Origin: Defluviicoccus sp.
Lineage (GTDB): Bacteria; Pseudomonadota; Alphaproteobacteria; MPNO01
Length of the DNA: 64,000 nt
Direction of reading: 5' to 3'
NCBI GenBank assembly: GCA_028820505.1
Contig: JAPPIT010000142.1
Span: forward strand, 1-64,000
Part shown: one piece after another, positions 42,864-51,135 of the stretch
How positions within the stretch are numbered: position 1 is the first letter of the stretch
Layout: every line of letters starts with the position of its first letter
Program-made: the position numbers and the translations under genes
The notes under the pieces: generated by a model
Seen by the model: only the letters and a program-made list of their open reading frames with translations
Databases searched by the model: none
Told to the model about the DNA's origin: nothing

Positions 42864-43043
42864 ATGGAGAAGGATGCGGAGGCGTTCGTCGACCGCGCCG
42901 CGGCGGTGCTCGGGGTCGGGATCGATCCCGATCTGCGTCCCGCGGTCGTCGCCAACTTCGCGCATTTCATCGCGCTGATGGAGCGCGTGGAGGGTTTCGA
43001 GCCGCCCGAGTCCCTCGACCCGCCCGCGGTCTACCGGCCTTGA
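42864..43043 (+). CDS. AtzG/HpxX-like small subunit (DUF4089)
   Basis: A 59-residue protein, MEKDAEAFVDRAAAVLGVGIDPDLRPAVVANFAHFIALMERVEGFEPPE, which fits DUF4089. In characterised systems (AtzG with AtzE in cyanuric acid degradation, HpxX with HpxY) this small helical protein binds and activates the amidase encoded next to it. Here the amidase starts in a 4-base overlap (TTGA) with its stop. ATG 42864 has an AAAGGG site. It begins a long plus-strand gene series. It is easily missed because of its size. Confidence 0.85.
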   Translation: MEKDAEAFVDRAAAVLGVGIDPDLRPAVVANFAHFIALMERVEGFEPPESLDPPAVYRP

Positions 43044-44356
43044 GGGGGACCGCGGAAACCGCCGTTTCGGCGGCGCTGGAAGCCATCGGGCGCGAGAACC
43101 CGCGGATCAACGCCTTCGCCGACGTTCTGGGCGGGGAAGCGATCGCCCATGCGCAAGGGCTCGACCGCGAGGGCTCAACGGCGGGACCGCTCGCCGGCCG
43201 GCCCTTCGCAGCCAAGGACCTGTTCGATATCGCCGGGCGCCCGACCCGCGCGGGATCGCGAATCCGCGCCGACGCCGCGCCCGCGGCGGAGGACGCGACG
43301 GCCGTCGCGCGGCTGAAGACGGCCGGTGCGATCCTCGTCGGCCTGACCCACATGGACGAGTTCGCCTACGGCTTCACCGGCGAGAACGCGCATTACGGCG
43401 CGGTGCGCAACCCGCGCGATTCCGAGCGCATCGCCGGCGGCTCGTCGAGCGGTTCGGGCGCCGCCGTCGCCGCCGGGCTGGTGCCGTTCGCGCTCGGCTC
43501 GGACACCAACGGCTCGGTGCGGGTACCGGCGGCGCTCTGCGGCATATACGGGTTCAAGCCGACCTACGGGCGGGTCTCGCGGGCCGGCGTCGCGCCGCTC
43601 GCCTGGAGCTTCGATCATGTCGGCGTGCTCGCCGCGACGCTGGAGGACACCGCCGCCGCGCTCGACGCGATCCAGGGGCCTGACGCGCGCGATCCGGCGG
43701 CGGACCCGGACGAGCCCGATCCGCTCGCGCCGCATCTCGGCGCCGGCGTCGCAGGCCTGCGCATCGCCGTCGCCGGGGGCCACTTCGCGACCGGGGGAAT
43801 CCCGGAGGTCTTCGCCGCCGTCCGGCGCGTCGCCGAATGTCTCGGCTCCGGCCGCGAGGTGGAGATTCCGGACAGCGGCCGGGCGGGACCGGCGGCGCTG
43901 CTGATCACCTCGGCCGAGGCGGCGACGCTCCATCTCGACGAGATCCGCACGCGCGACGCCGAGTTCGACCGCTTCACCCGCGCGCGCTGGGTCGCGGCGA
44001 CGATGATCCCGCACGCCTGGGTGGCGAGGGCGCAGCAGTTCCGGCGGCGCTACCGGGAGACCGTGCAGGCCGCGTTCGAAGCCGTCGACATACTGATTAC
44101 GCCGACGACGCCGTTCCTTGCGGCGAAGATCGGCCAGTCGCAGATCGAGATCGGCGGCGAGACGCTTCCGGTCCGGGGCACGCTCGGGCGGTTTACCGCG
44201 CCGTTCTCCTTCGTCGGCTGTCCGGCCTTGTCGGTGCCGGTGCCGGGCGAAGGGCCGCTCCCCCTCGGCGTCCAGCTCGTGGCGGCGCCGGGCAATGACG
44301 GGTATCTGTTGCGCGCGGCGTCGAAGCTGCGCGACGAAGGGGCGGTGCGCGGGTGA
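43040..44356 (+). CDS. AtzE-type amidase (amidase signature family)
   Basis: About 438 residues. The Ser-cisSer-Lys catalytic triad is present: Lys in FAAKDLFDIAG (about residue 58), Ser in GGSSSGSGAAVAAG (about 135) and Ser in GSDTNGSVRVPAALCG (about 159). The start is TTG 43040, in a TTGA overlap with the DUF4089 gene; no ATG is near. By the company of DUF4089 it belongs with AtzE/HpxY, enzymes that split carbamoyl-type C-N bonds (1-carboxybiuret, oxalurate). Its stop overlaps the GTG of the malonyl-CoA decarboxylase gene, hinting that its product may feed malonate chemistry. That last link is inference. Confidence 0.9.
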   Translation: MRGTAETAVSAALEAIGRENPRINAFADVLGGEAIAHAQGLDREGSTAGPLAGRPFAAKDLFDIAGRPTRAGSRIRADAAPAAEDATAVARLKTAGAILVGLTHMDEFAYGFTGENAHYGAVRNPRDSERIAGGSSSGSGAAVAAGLVPFALGSDTNGSVRVPAALCGIYGFKPTYGRVSRAGVAPLAWSFDHVGVLAATLEDTAAALDAIQGPDARDPAADPDEPDPLAPHLGAGVAGLRIAVAGGHFATGGIPEVFAAVRRVAECLGSGREVEIPDSGRAGPAALLITSAEAATLHLDEIRTRDAEFDRFTRARWVAATMIPHAWVARAQQFRRRYRETVQAAFEAVDILITPTTPFLAAKIGQSQIEIGGETLPVRGTLGRFTAPFSFVGCPALSVPVPGEGPLPLGVQLVAAPGNDGYLLRAASKLRDEGAVRG

Positions 44357-45747
44357 GCGAGAACCTTTTGCAGCGGACGTTTCAGCGCGTCCTCGGACAG
44401 TGGCGGGACATCGCGTCGGGCGACGACCGGGCGCCGCTTTCCCCCGATCTTCCCGCACGCGACGCCGACCGGGTGCGCAAGCAGATGCGCGCCTGCCTGG
44501 AGGGCCGCGGCGGCGAGGTCTCGGCGCGCGGCCGCGCCGCCGCGCTCGGCCGGGGCTATCTGTCTCTGACCGACGAGGGGCGGGCGCGGTTCCTGCGCAT
44601 CCTCGCGACCGAGTTCGACACCGACCGCCAGGCCGTTACAGCCGCCGCGGCGGGTCTCGACGAGCTCGACGACTGGGGCGGGCGCAAGCGGCGCGAACGC
44701 CAGCTGCGCGCCGCGCTGGAGCCGCCCAGGCTCCGCCTGCTGACCCAGTTCAACGCGCTGCCGGACGGGGTCAAGTTCCTCGTCGACATGCGCGCGACCC
44801 TGCTCGGCCTCGCCGCGCAAGACGAGCAGTTCGCCGACCTCGAGGCCGACCTCAAGTCGCTGCTCGCCAACTGGTTCGACGTGGGCTTCCTCGAACTCCG
44901 CCGGATCACCTGGGACACCCCGGCGGCGATCATCGAGAAGCTGATCGAATACGAGGCGGTGCACGAGATCTCCGACTGGGACGACATGAAGTCCCGGCTC
45001 GGCACCGACCGCCGCTGCTACGCCTATTTCCATCCCCGCATGCCGGACGAGCCGCTGATCTTCGTCGAGGTCGCGCTGACCGAAGGCATCGCCGACAACA
45101 TCCAGGCCCTGCTCGCGCCGCACGGCGAGCCGGAGGCGGACGACGCCGACACGGCGATCTTCTACTCCATCTCGAACTGCCAGCGGGGGCTCGACGGGAT
45201 CGGCTTCGGCGGTTTCCTGATCAAGCGCGTCGTCGACCAGCTCTCGGCGGAGATCAGGAGCATCGACACCTTCGCCACGCTCTCGCCCATCCCCGGTTTC
45301 CGGCGCTGGCTCGAAGGGCATCTCGGCGGCGAGCCCGGAGAACTGCTCACGCGCGGCGAGAGACGGGCGCTCGACCCGTTCCATGTCGAGGGCGACGACG
45401 AAAAGCGTCTCGCCACGCTGCTGGCCCAACCCGGGTGGCACCGGGAGGAGGCGCTCGCGAAGGCGCTCGCCGCCCCCCTCACCCGCCTCTGCGCGCAATA
45501 CCTCGCGCGCGAGAAGAGAGAGTCGGGGCGCGCGATCGATCCCGTCGCCCATTTTCATCTCTCGAACGGGGCGCGCATGGAGCGGGTGAACTGGCTGGCC
45601 GACACCTCGCCAAAGGGATTCGCCCAGTCCTGCGGGCTGATGATCAACTACCTTTACGAGGTCGACCACATCGCCGGAAACCACGAATCCTACACCGGCG
45701 CCGGCGAAATCCCCGCCTCGTCGCGCTTCCGCGCACTGCTGCGGTAG
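44353..45747 (+). CDS. Malonyl-CoA decarboxylase
   Basis: A 464-residue enzyme of the MLYCD family converting malonyl-CoA to acetyl-CoA and CO2. The N-terminal helical domain is followed by the acetyltransferase-like catalytic domain, with IFYSISNCQRGLDGIGFGGFLIK near residues 273 to 295 (conserved Ser) and VAHFHLSNGARMERVNWLAD near 398 to 417 (catalytic His). The start GTG overlaps the amidase stop by 4 bases. No malonyl-CoA synthetase (MatB) or malonate carrier is obvious nearby, so it may act on malonyl-CoA from the pathway encoded around it. Single domain and full length. Confidence 0.95.
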   Translation: MSENLLQRTFQRVLGQWRDIASGDDRAPLSPDLPARDADRVRKQMRACLEGRGGEVSARGRAAALGRGYLSLTDEGRARFLRILATEFDTDRQAVTAAAAGLDELDDWGGRKRRERQLRAALEPPRLRLLTQFNALPDGVKFLVDMRATLLGLAAQDEQFADLEADLKSLLANWFDVGFLELRRITWDTPAAIIEKLIEYEAVHEISDWDDMKSRLGTDRRCYAYFHPRMPDEPLIFVEVALTEGIADNIQALLAPHGEPEADDADTAIFYSISNCQRGLDGIGFGGFLIKRVVDQLSAEIRSIDTFATLSPIPGFRRWLEGHLGGEPGELLTRGERRALDPFHVEGDDEKRLATLLAQPGWHREEALAKALAAPLTRLCAQYLAREKRESGRAIDPVAHFHLSNGARMERVNWLADTSPKGFAQSCGLMINYLYEVDHIAGNHESYTGAGEIPASSRFRALLR

Positions 45748-45776
45748 CGCGATTTCATTCCCGATGGAATCCCGGC

Positions 45777-45886
45777 GACGCGTCCCTCGATACGGCCCTT
45801 CGGGCCTACTCGGGATGAGGGACTCTTTCACGCATCCCCTCGCCCTGAATAGCCGCGAAGCGGCGTATCGAGGGGCGGGACGCGTC
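45777..45886. repeat. Structured palindromic repeat, copy 2
   Basis: About 110 bases bounded by the inverted pair GACGCGTCCC (45777 to 45786) and GGGACGCGTC (45877 to 45886). Inside are CCTCGATACGG and CGTATCGAGG arms, CTACTCGGGATGAGG opposite CCTGAATAG, and two hairpins (GGCCC-TTC-GGGCC and GCCGC-GAA-GCGGC). The same family occurs at 26117 and 62659. It fills the gap between the malonyl-CoA decarboxylase and the molybdenum hydroxylase gene. Reading it as protein gives a spurious C-terminal tail on an overlapping frame. Confidence 0.9.
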
Positions 45887-45897
45887 AACCGGGGCAC

Positions 45898-48288
45898 GTG
45901 GTGACCGGACGGCCCGCACCCGACCCGGCGAGCGCGAGCCCGCGCCTCGTCGGCGCCCGCGTCACCCGGCGCGAGGATCGCCGGCTGCTGCGCGGGCTGG
46001 GCGACTTCGTGGACGACCGGCGGCTGCACGGGCTTCTCCACGTCGCCTTCCGACGCTCCGACGTCGCGCACGGGCGCCTCAACGGGATCGACGCCGAAGA
46101 AGCGCGCGCCATGCCGGGCGTGGCGGCCGTGTTCGACGCCGAAGACCTTGCCGGGACCGTGCGGCCGATCCGGGCGACCTCGCGCATGTCGGACTACTAC
46201 CCGACGCCGCTCTGGCCCCTCGTTCCCGACATCGTGCGTTACGCGGGCGAGCCGGTCGCCGCGGTGGTCGCCGAAAGCCGCTATGCCGCCGAGGACGCGG
46301 CCGACCGCATCGTGCTCGACATCGAGCCGCTCGCCGGCGAGGCCGATCCGGAACGGGCGCTGGCCCCGGACGCGCCGGCTATCCACGACGAAGCCGGCTC
46401 GAACGTACTCGCCGCCCGAGAGTTCGCGCGCGGCGACGTGGACGATGCGATGCGCTTCGCTGCGGTCCGGGTCGGGGGACGCTTCCGGGTGCATCGCAAG
46501 ACGCCGATGGCGCTGGAGCCGCGCGGCGCGGTCGCGAGCTACGACCGGCGGACCCGGGTGCTCGACCTCTGCGCGACCACCCAGGTGCCGGGGATCGTGC
46601 GCGACGCGCTGGCCGAGATCCTGGACCTCCCGGGGAGCCGCATCCGCGTGTCGACGCCCGACGTAGGCGGGGGTTTCGGCGCCAAGACCGCGCTCTACGC
46701 CGAGGACGTCTGCCTCGCCGCGATCGCGCTGAAGCTCGGCCGGCCGGTCAAGTGGTTCGGCGACCGCCGCGAGGATCTGCGGGCAACGACGCAGGCGTTC
46801 GACGAAATCCTCGAGACCGCGCTCGGCCTCGACGGGGACGGAAGGGTCGTCGCGCTCGATGCCGATGCGATGTGCGATGCGGGCTCCTATTCGGTCTATC
46901 CCTGGACCGCCTGCATCGAGCCGGTCCAGGTGGTGAGCTTCCTGCCCGGCCCCTACCGCGTCGGCAACTACCGGGCGCGGGCGCGCGCCGTGGCGACGCC
47001 CAAGCCGGCCGGCGGACCCTATCGCGGCGTCGGCCGGCCGATCTCGACCTTCGTCATGGAGCGGATGATGGACATGGCGGCGCGCGAGCTCTGCCTCGAC
47101 CCGGTCGAGATTCGCCGCCGCAACATGATCGCGGATGACGAGTTCCCCTACCGGACGGCGTCCGGCATCGTCTGGGACCGTTCGAGCTTCCTCGACTGCC
47201 TGGAGACCGCCTGCCGGGCGATCGACTACGAAGGCTTGCGCGCCGGACAGGCGGAAGCGCGCGCGGAAGGCCGCCTCGTCGGCGTCGGGGTCGCCTCCTA
47301 CGCCGAGCTCACCGGGCTCGGCTCGCGCATCTCGGCCGCCCCGGGAATGCCGGTCAACACGGGGACGGAGACCGCCACCGTCGCGGTCGACGCGACCGGC
47401 GCGGTGACCGCGACCTTCGGCGTCCCGTCGCAGGGACAGGGGACGGAGACGACGCTGAGTCAGATCGTCGCCGACGAGCTCGGCGTGCATATCGACGATA
47501 TCGAGGTCATCGTCGGCGACAGCGCGGCGCTCGGCCACATGACCGGCACCTATGCCAGCCGAGGGGCGGTGCTGGGCGGCGGCGCGGCGATCCTCGCGGC
47601 CCGCGGCGCACGCGAGAAGATCGTTCGCTGCGCCGCGCATCTGCTCGAGGCCGCCGAGACCGACATCGAGATCGCGGCGGGCGACATACGTGTCGCCGGC
47701 ACCGACCGGTCGATGAGCCTCAGGGAGCTCGCCCGCGCGGTCTATTCGGACATGGGCCGCGTGCCGAAGCCGATCCGGGACGAGATCGGCAATCTGGAGG
47801 CGACCCGGGTATACGACCCGTTCACCGCCACCGCGACGTCGGCGACCCATATCGCGGCGGTCGAGATCGACCGCGAGACCTTCGGCGTCGCGGTGACCGG
47901 CTACGTCGCGGCGGAGGATTGCGGGCGGATCATCAACCCGATGATCGCCGACGGCCAGGCGCATGGCGGCATCGCCCAGGGGATCGGCGCGGCGCTGATG
48001 GAGGAGGTGGTCTACGACGCGGGCGGGCAACTGCTGACCGCCACGCTGGCCGACTACGTGGTCCCGGGCTCGTGCGACGTGCCGCGGATGGGGGTGACGC
48101 ATCTCGAAGCCGAGCCGCCGGATACGCTCGGCGGGTTCCGCGGCCTGGGCGAAGGCGGCACCATCGGCGCCGTCGCCGCAATCGCCAACGCGCTCGCCGA
48201 CGCGCTCTCCCCGCTCGGCGTCGAGGTCAGGGAGCTTCCGCTCACGCCGGCGCGGATTCACGCGCTGATCGAGGAGGCGGGGCGGTGA
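45898..48288 (+). CDS. Molybdenum hydroxylase large subunit (xanthine dehydrogenase family)
   Basis: A 796-residue molybdopterin-binding subunit. The small N-terminal a/b hammerhead (GLGDFVDDRRLHGLLHVAFRRSDVAHGRL) is followed by the Mo-binding domains; DVGGGFGAKTALYAEDV (about residues 258 to 274), GGPYRGVGRP (about 370) and the C-terminal GFRGLGEGGTIGAVAAIANAL, with the catalytic Glu of GEGG, are intact. Such enzymes hydroxylate N-heterocycles, aldehydes or CO with water. The usual FAD and [2Fe-2S] subunits are absent on either side, so it is an orphan here. Two adjacent GTG codons (45898, 45901) can start it. Its stop overlaps the TauD gene by 4 bases. Confidence 0.92.
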   Translation: MVTGRPAPDPASASPRLVGARVTRREDRRLLRGLGDFVDDRRLHGLLHVAFRRSDVAHGRLNGIDAEEARAMPGVAAVFDAEDLAGTVRPIRATSRMSDYYPTPLWPLVPDIVRYAGEPVAAVVAESRYAAEDAADRIVLDIEPLAGEADPERALAPDAPAIHDEAGSNVLAAREFARGDVDDAMRFAAVRVGGRFRVHRKTPMALEPRGAVASYDRRTRVLDLCATTQVPGIVRDALAEILDLPGSRIRVSTPDVGGGFGAKTALYAEDVCLAAIALKLGRPVKWFGDRREDLRATTQAFDEILETALGLDGDGRVVALDADAMCDAGSYSVYPWTACIEPVQVVSFLPGPYRVGNYRARARAVATPKPAGGPYRGVGRPISTFVMERMMDMAARELCLDPVEIRRRNMIADDEFPYRTASGIVWDRSSFLDCLETACRAIDYEGLRAGQAEARAEGRLVGVGVASYAELTGLGSRISAAPGMPVNTGTETATVAVDATGAVTATFGVPSQGQGTETTLSQIVADELGVHIDDIEVIVGDSAALGHMTGTYASRGAVLGGGAAILAARGAREKIVRCAAHLLEAAETDIEIAAGDIRVAGTDRSMSLRELARAVYSDMGRVPKPIRDEIGNLEATRVYDPFTATATSATHIAAVEIDRETFGVAVTGYVAAEDCGRIINPMIADGQAHGGIAQGIGAALMEEVVYDAGGQLLTATLADYVVPGSCDVPRMGVTHLEAEPPDTLGGFRGLGEGGTIGAVAAIANALADALSPLGVEVRELPLTPARIHALIEEAGR

Positions 48289-49124
48289 CGGCAGAAGCGA
48301 CGACTTTCAAGATCATCCCGCTCTCCCTCGCCCTCGGCGCGGAGATCCGGGGGCTCGACCTGTCGGGGCCGCTGGACGGGGAGACCGTCGCGGCCCTGCG
48401 CGCCGCGTGGCTCGAACATCTCGTGCTTCTGTTCCGTGGGCAGGCGCTCGACGTCGAGGCCCAAATCCGTTTCGCGGGCTATTTCGGCGAACCGAGCGAA
48501 CCCCGTTCGGGCGGCGGACGCGATCTCGACCCGCGTATCCTCCTCGTCACCAATATCCGCGAGGACGGCAGGCCGATCGGCGTCCTGCCCGACGGCGAGC
48601 TCCAGTTCCATTCCGATTCGGCGTTCCTCGAGCGCCCGCTGATGGCGACCGTGCTCTACGCCGTCGAGGTCCCCGGCCGCGGCGGCGAAACGCTGTTCGC
48701 CAACGCGTACCGGGCCTGGGAGACGCTTGACGCCGCCCAGAAACGACGGCTGGAGGGCCGCCATGCCCTCAACGTCTACGACTACGCGACTCAGGTGAAG
48801 GCGGGGACGCTGGACCGCGCGGGGCTGCCGCAGGCGGTTCATCCCGTCGTCCGCACGCACCCAGAGACCGGCCGCAAGGCGCTCTACGTCAACCGGCTGA
48901 TGACCGAGGAGATCCTGGACGTTCCGCCCGCGGACAGCGCGGCGCTGCTGGACACGCTGTTCGCTGCCATCGAGCGCCCGGACCGCGTCTACAAGCATTC
49001 CTGGCGCAAAAGCGACCTCGTGATCTGGGACAACCGCTGCGCCCAGCACGCGCGGCGCGACTTCCCGTCCGACCGGACCCGGCTGATGCGCCGCGTCGGC
49101 ATCGTCGGCGACGTGCCGGTGTGA
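48285..49124 (+). CDS. TauD/TfdA family Fe(II)/2-oxoglutarate dioxygenase
   Basis: A 279-residue oxygenase. The iron-binding HxD motif is QFHSDSAFLERP near residues 108 to 119 and the distal His is in NRCAQHARRDFP near 247 to 258, followed by the 2-oxoglutarate-binding Arg in RTRLMRRVGI. The start is GTG 48285, overlapping the previous stop, with GAGGAGG upstream. Family members hydroxylate taurine, 2,4-D and many carboxylates. Being coupled to a molybdenum hydroxylase subunit and followed by flavin oxygenases suggests one multi-step oxidation pathway. Confidence 0.93.
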   Translation: MTAEATTFKIIPLSLALGAEIRGLDLSGPLDGETVAALRAAWLEHLVLLFRGQALDVEAQIRFAGYFGEPSEPRSGGGRDLDPRILLVTNIREDGRPIGVLPDGELQFHSDSAFLERPLMATVLYAVEVPGRGGETLFANAYRAWETLDAAQKRRLEGRHALNVYDYATQVKAGTLDRAGLPQAVHPVVRTHPETGRKALYVNRLMTEEILDVPPADSAALLDTLFAAIERPDRVYKHSWRKSDLVIWDNRCAQHARRDFPSDRTRLMRRVGIVGDVPV

Positions 49125-49176
49125 CGCGTTACGTCCCGTTCCGGCAGAATTCCGCCTCCCCAGGCAAGGACGCGCC

Positions 49177-50118
49177 ATGACCCTCAAGCTGGGCTATCTC
49201 CTTCCCACCCGCCAGCGCGTGATGGAGGGCGAGCACCACACCGACCGCATTCTGGAGCTCGCCGACCTCGCCGAGGAAATCGGGCTCGACTCGGTCTGGA
49301 TCGGCGATTCGGTGATCGCCAAGCCGCGCCACGACCCGATCGTGCTGCTCGCCGCGATCGCCGCGCGCACCGAGCGGATCGCGCTCGGGACGGCGGTGCT
49401 GGTGCCGATGCTGAGGAACCCGGTCCTCCTCGCACACCAGCTCGCGACGCTCGACCGGATCGCGTACGGCCGCTTCGTCCTCGGCATCGGCCTGGCGCGC
49501 GACGTGCCAGCGATCCGCGCCGAGTTCGAGGCCGTGGGCGTGCCCTTCGAGAAGCGCGTCGGGCGGATGCTGGAAGGGCTCCGCCTGTGCCGCGCGCTGT
49601 GGTCGAGGGGATCGGTCGACTGGGACGGGCGCTGGAAGCTCGAAGGCGCGACGCTCGCTCCCGAGCCCTTCACCCCGGGCGGGCCGAAGATCTGGGGCGG
49701 CGGCGGCGTGCCGGCCGCGCTCAGGCGGTGTGCGCGCAATTTCGACGGCTGGTTCCCGTCGGGCCGCGGCGGCGGCGCCGAATGGGGTGCGGACTGGAGG
49801 TCCCTCTGCGCGTATGCGGAGGAAGCCAGCCGCGACCCGGCGGAGATCGCCGGCGCCGCCTATGTCACGGTGGCGATCGACGACGACCCGAAAGCGGCCG
49901 AGGCGGCGCTCGATTCCTACCTCGTCCGCTACTACAACCTGCCCGCCGAACGCATCCGGGCGGAGGAATACGTTTTCGCCGGCGACCGGGCGGCGGTGGC
50001 GGGCTGGATCGCCGGCTTCGTCGAGGCCGGCTGCGACCATCTCTGCGTCCGCGTCACGGGTTCCGACGACGCGCGCCAGATGGAAGAACTCGCCGAGCTT
50101 CGCGACCGGATTGGGTGA
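49177..50118 (+). CDS. LLM class flavin-dependent oxidoreductase, duplicate A
   Basis: A 313-residue luciferase-like TIM-barrel protein (MTLKLGYLLPTRQRVMEG, GLDSVWIGDSVIAKPRHDP, RIALGTAVLVPMLRNP). It would use reduced flavin or F420 as cosubstrate. It is aligned without gaps to the next gene, with about 263 of 313 identical residues by hand count, so the pair is a recent tandem duplication. It follows the TauD gene by 52 bases. Substrate unknown. Both copies retain the conserved GGPKIWGGGGVPAALRR segment near residues 167 to 183. Confidence 0.93.
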   Translation: MTLKLGYLLPTRQRVMEGEHHTDRILELADLAEEIGLDSVWIGDSVIAKPRHDPIVLLAAIAARTERIALGTAVLVPMLRNPVLLAHQLATLDRIAYGRFVLGIGLARDVPAIRAEFEAVGVPFEKRVGRMLEGLRLCRALWSRGSVDWDGRWKLEGATLAPEPFTPGGPKIWGGGGVPAALRRCARNFDGWFPSGRGGGAEWGADWRSLCAYAEEASRDPAEIAGAAYVTVAIDDDPKAAEAALDSYLVRYYNLPAERIRAEEYVFAGDRAAVAGWIAGFVEAGCDHLCVRVTGSDDARQMEELAELRDRIG

Positions 50119-50180
50119 GGGCGTTTGCCGCCGCGGGAGCGTTCCGGCAAGTTGCGCCTTTCTCCGGTAAGGTGCCTCCA

Positions 50181-51122
50181 ATGACCCTCAAGCTCGGCTA
50201 TCTCCTCCCCACCCGCGAGCGCGTGATGGTAGGGGTGCACGACACCGACCGCATTCTCGAACTCGGCGACGTGGCCGAGCAGGTCGGGCTCGACTCGGTC
50301 TGGATCGGCGATTCGCTGATCGCCAAGCCGCGGCACGACCCGATCACGCTCCTGGCCGCCATCGCGGCACGCACGGAGCGGATCGCGCTGGGGACGGCGG
50401 TGCTGCTGCCGATGCTGAGGAACCCGACGCTGCTCGCCCATCAGCTGGCCACCCTCGACCGGATCTCGTGCGGGCGCTTCGTCCTCGGCGTCGGCACCGC
50501 GCGCGACGTGCCGGCGATCCGCGCCGAGTTCGAGGCGGCGGGCGTCCCGTTCGAGAAGCGCATCGGGCGGATGCTGGAGGGGCTCCGCCTGTGCCGCGCG
50601 CTGTGGTCCGGGGAACCGGTCGACTGGGACGGGCGCTGGAAGCTCGAGGCCGCGACGCTCGCGCCCGAGCCCTTCACCCCGGGCGGGCCGAAGATCTGGG
50701 GCGGCGGCGGCGTGCCGGCGGCGCTCAGGCGGTGCGCGCGCAATTTCGACGGCTGGTTCCCGTCGGGCCCCGGCGGGGGCGCCGAATGGGGCCGCAGCTG
50801 GCAGGCGCTCAAGGCGGACGCGAAGGAGGCGGGCCGCGATCCGGCGGAGATCGTGGGCGCGGCCTATGTGACGGTCGCGATAAACGACGACCCGGGGGTG
50901 GCCGAGGAAGAGCTCGATTCCTACCTTTCGCGTTACTACAACCTTCCGGCCGAACGCATCCGGGCCGAGCAATACGCCTTCGCCGGCGACCGGGCGGCGG
51001 TGGCTGGCTGGCTGGGCGGCTTCGTCGAGGCGGGCGCGAGCCATCTTTGCGTCCGCGTCACCGGCTCCGACGACGCGGCCCAAATGGAGGAACTCGCCCG
51101 GCTCGGCGAGAGCCTCGGCTGA
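50181..51122 (+). CDS. LLM class flavin-dependent oxidoreductase, duplicate B
   Basis: A 313-residue paralogue of the preceding gene, with the same length and no gaps. The start ATG 50181 is preceded by GGTAAGGTG. Differences cluster at residues about 195 to 245 (the part that usually lines the substrate entrance), while the N-terminal barrel and the segment about 140 to 190 are almost unchanged. The two might act as a heterodimer, as in luciferase-like pairs, or on related substrates. It lies 13 bases before the bicupin gene, so it is part of the same operon. Confidence 0.93.
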   Translation: MTLKLGYLLPTRERVMVGVHDTDRILELGDVAEQVGLDSVWIGDSLIAKPRHDPITLLAAIAARTERIALGTAVLLPMLRNPTLLAHQLATLDRISCGRFVLGVGTARDVPAIRAEFEAAGVPFEKRIGRMLEGLRLCRALWSGEPVDWDGRWKLEAATLAPEPFTPGGPKIWGGGGVPAALRRCARNFDGWFPSGPGGGAEWGRSWQALKADAKEAGRDPAEIVGAAYVTVAINDDPGVAEEELDSYLSRYYNLPAERIRAEQYAFAGDRAAVAGWLGGFVEAGASHLCVRVTGSDDAAQMEELARLGESLG

Positions 51123-51135
51123 GGGAGGACGGACC

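Noticed and set aside
45700-45818. Shadow frame ending in SLDTALRAYSG, a tail also found on a shadow frame at 62695.
   Set aside because: The shared peptide is only the palindromic repeat read as protein, so it is not evidence of related genes.
44050-48261. A 1403-codon minus-strand open frame opposite the molybdenum hydroxylase, decarboxylase and amidase.
   Set aside because: The translation is Arg/Asp/Val/Gly-rich with no domain, and the plus-strand genes show clear family motifs over the same bases.
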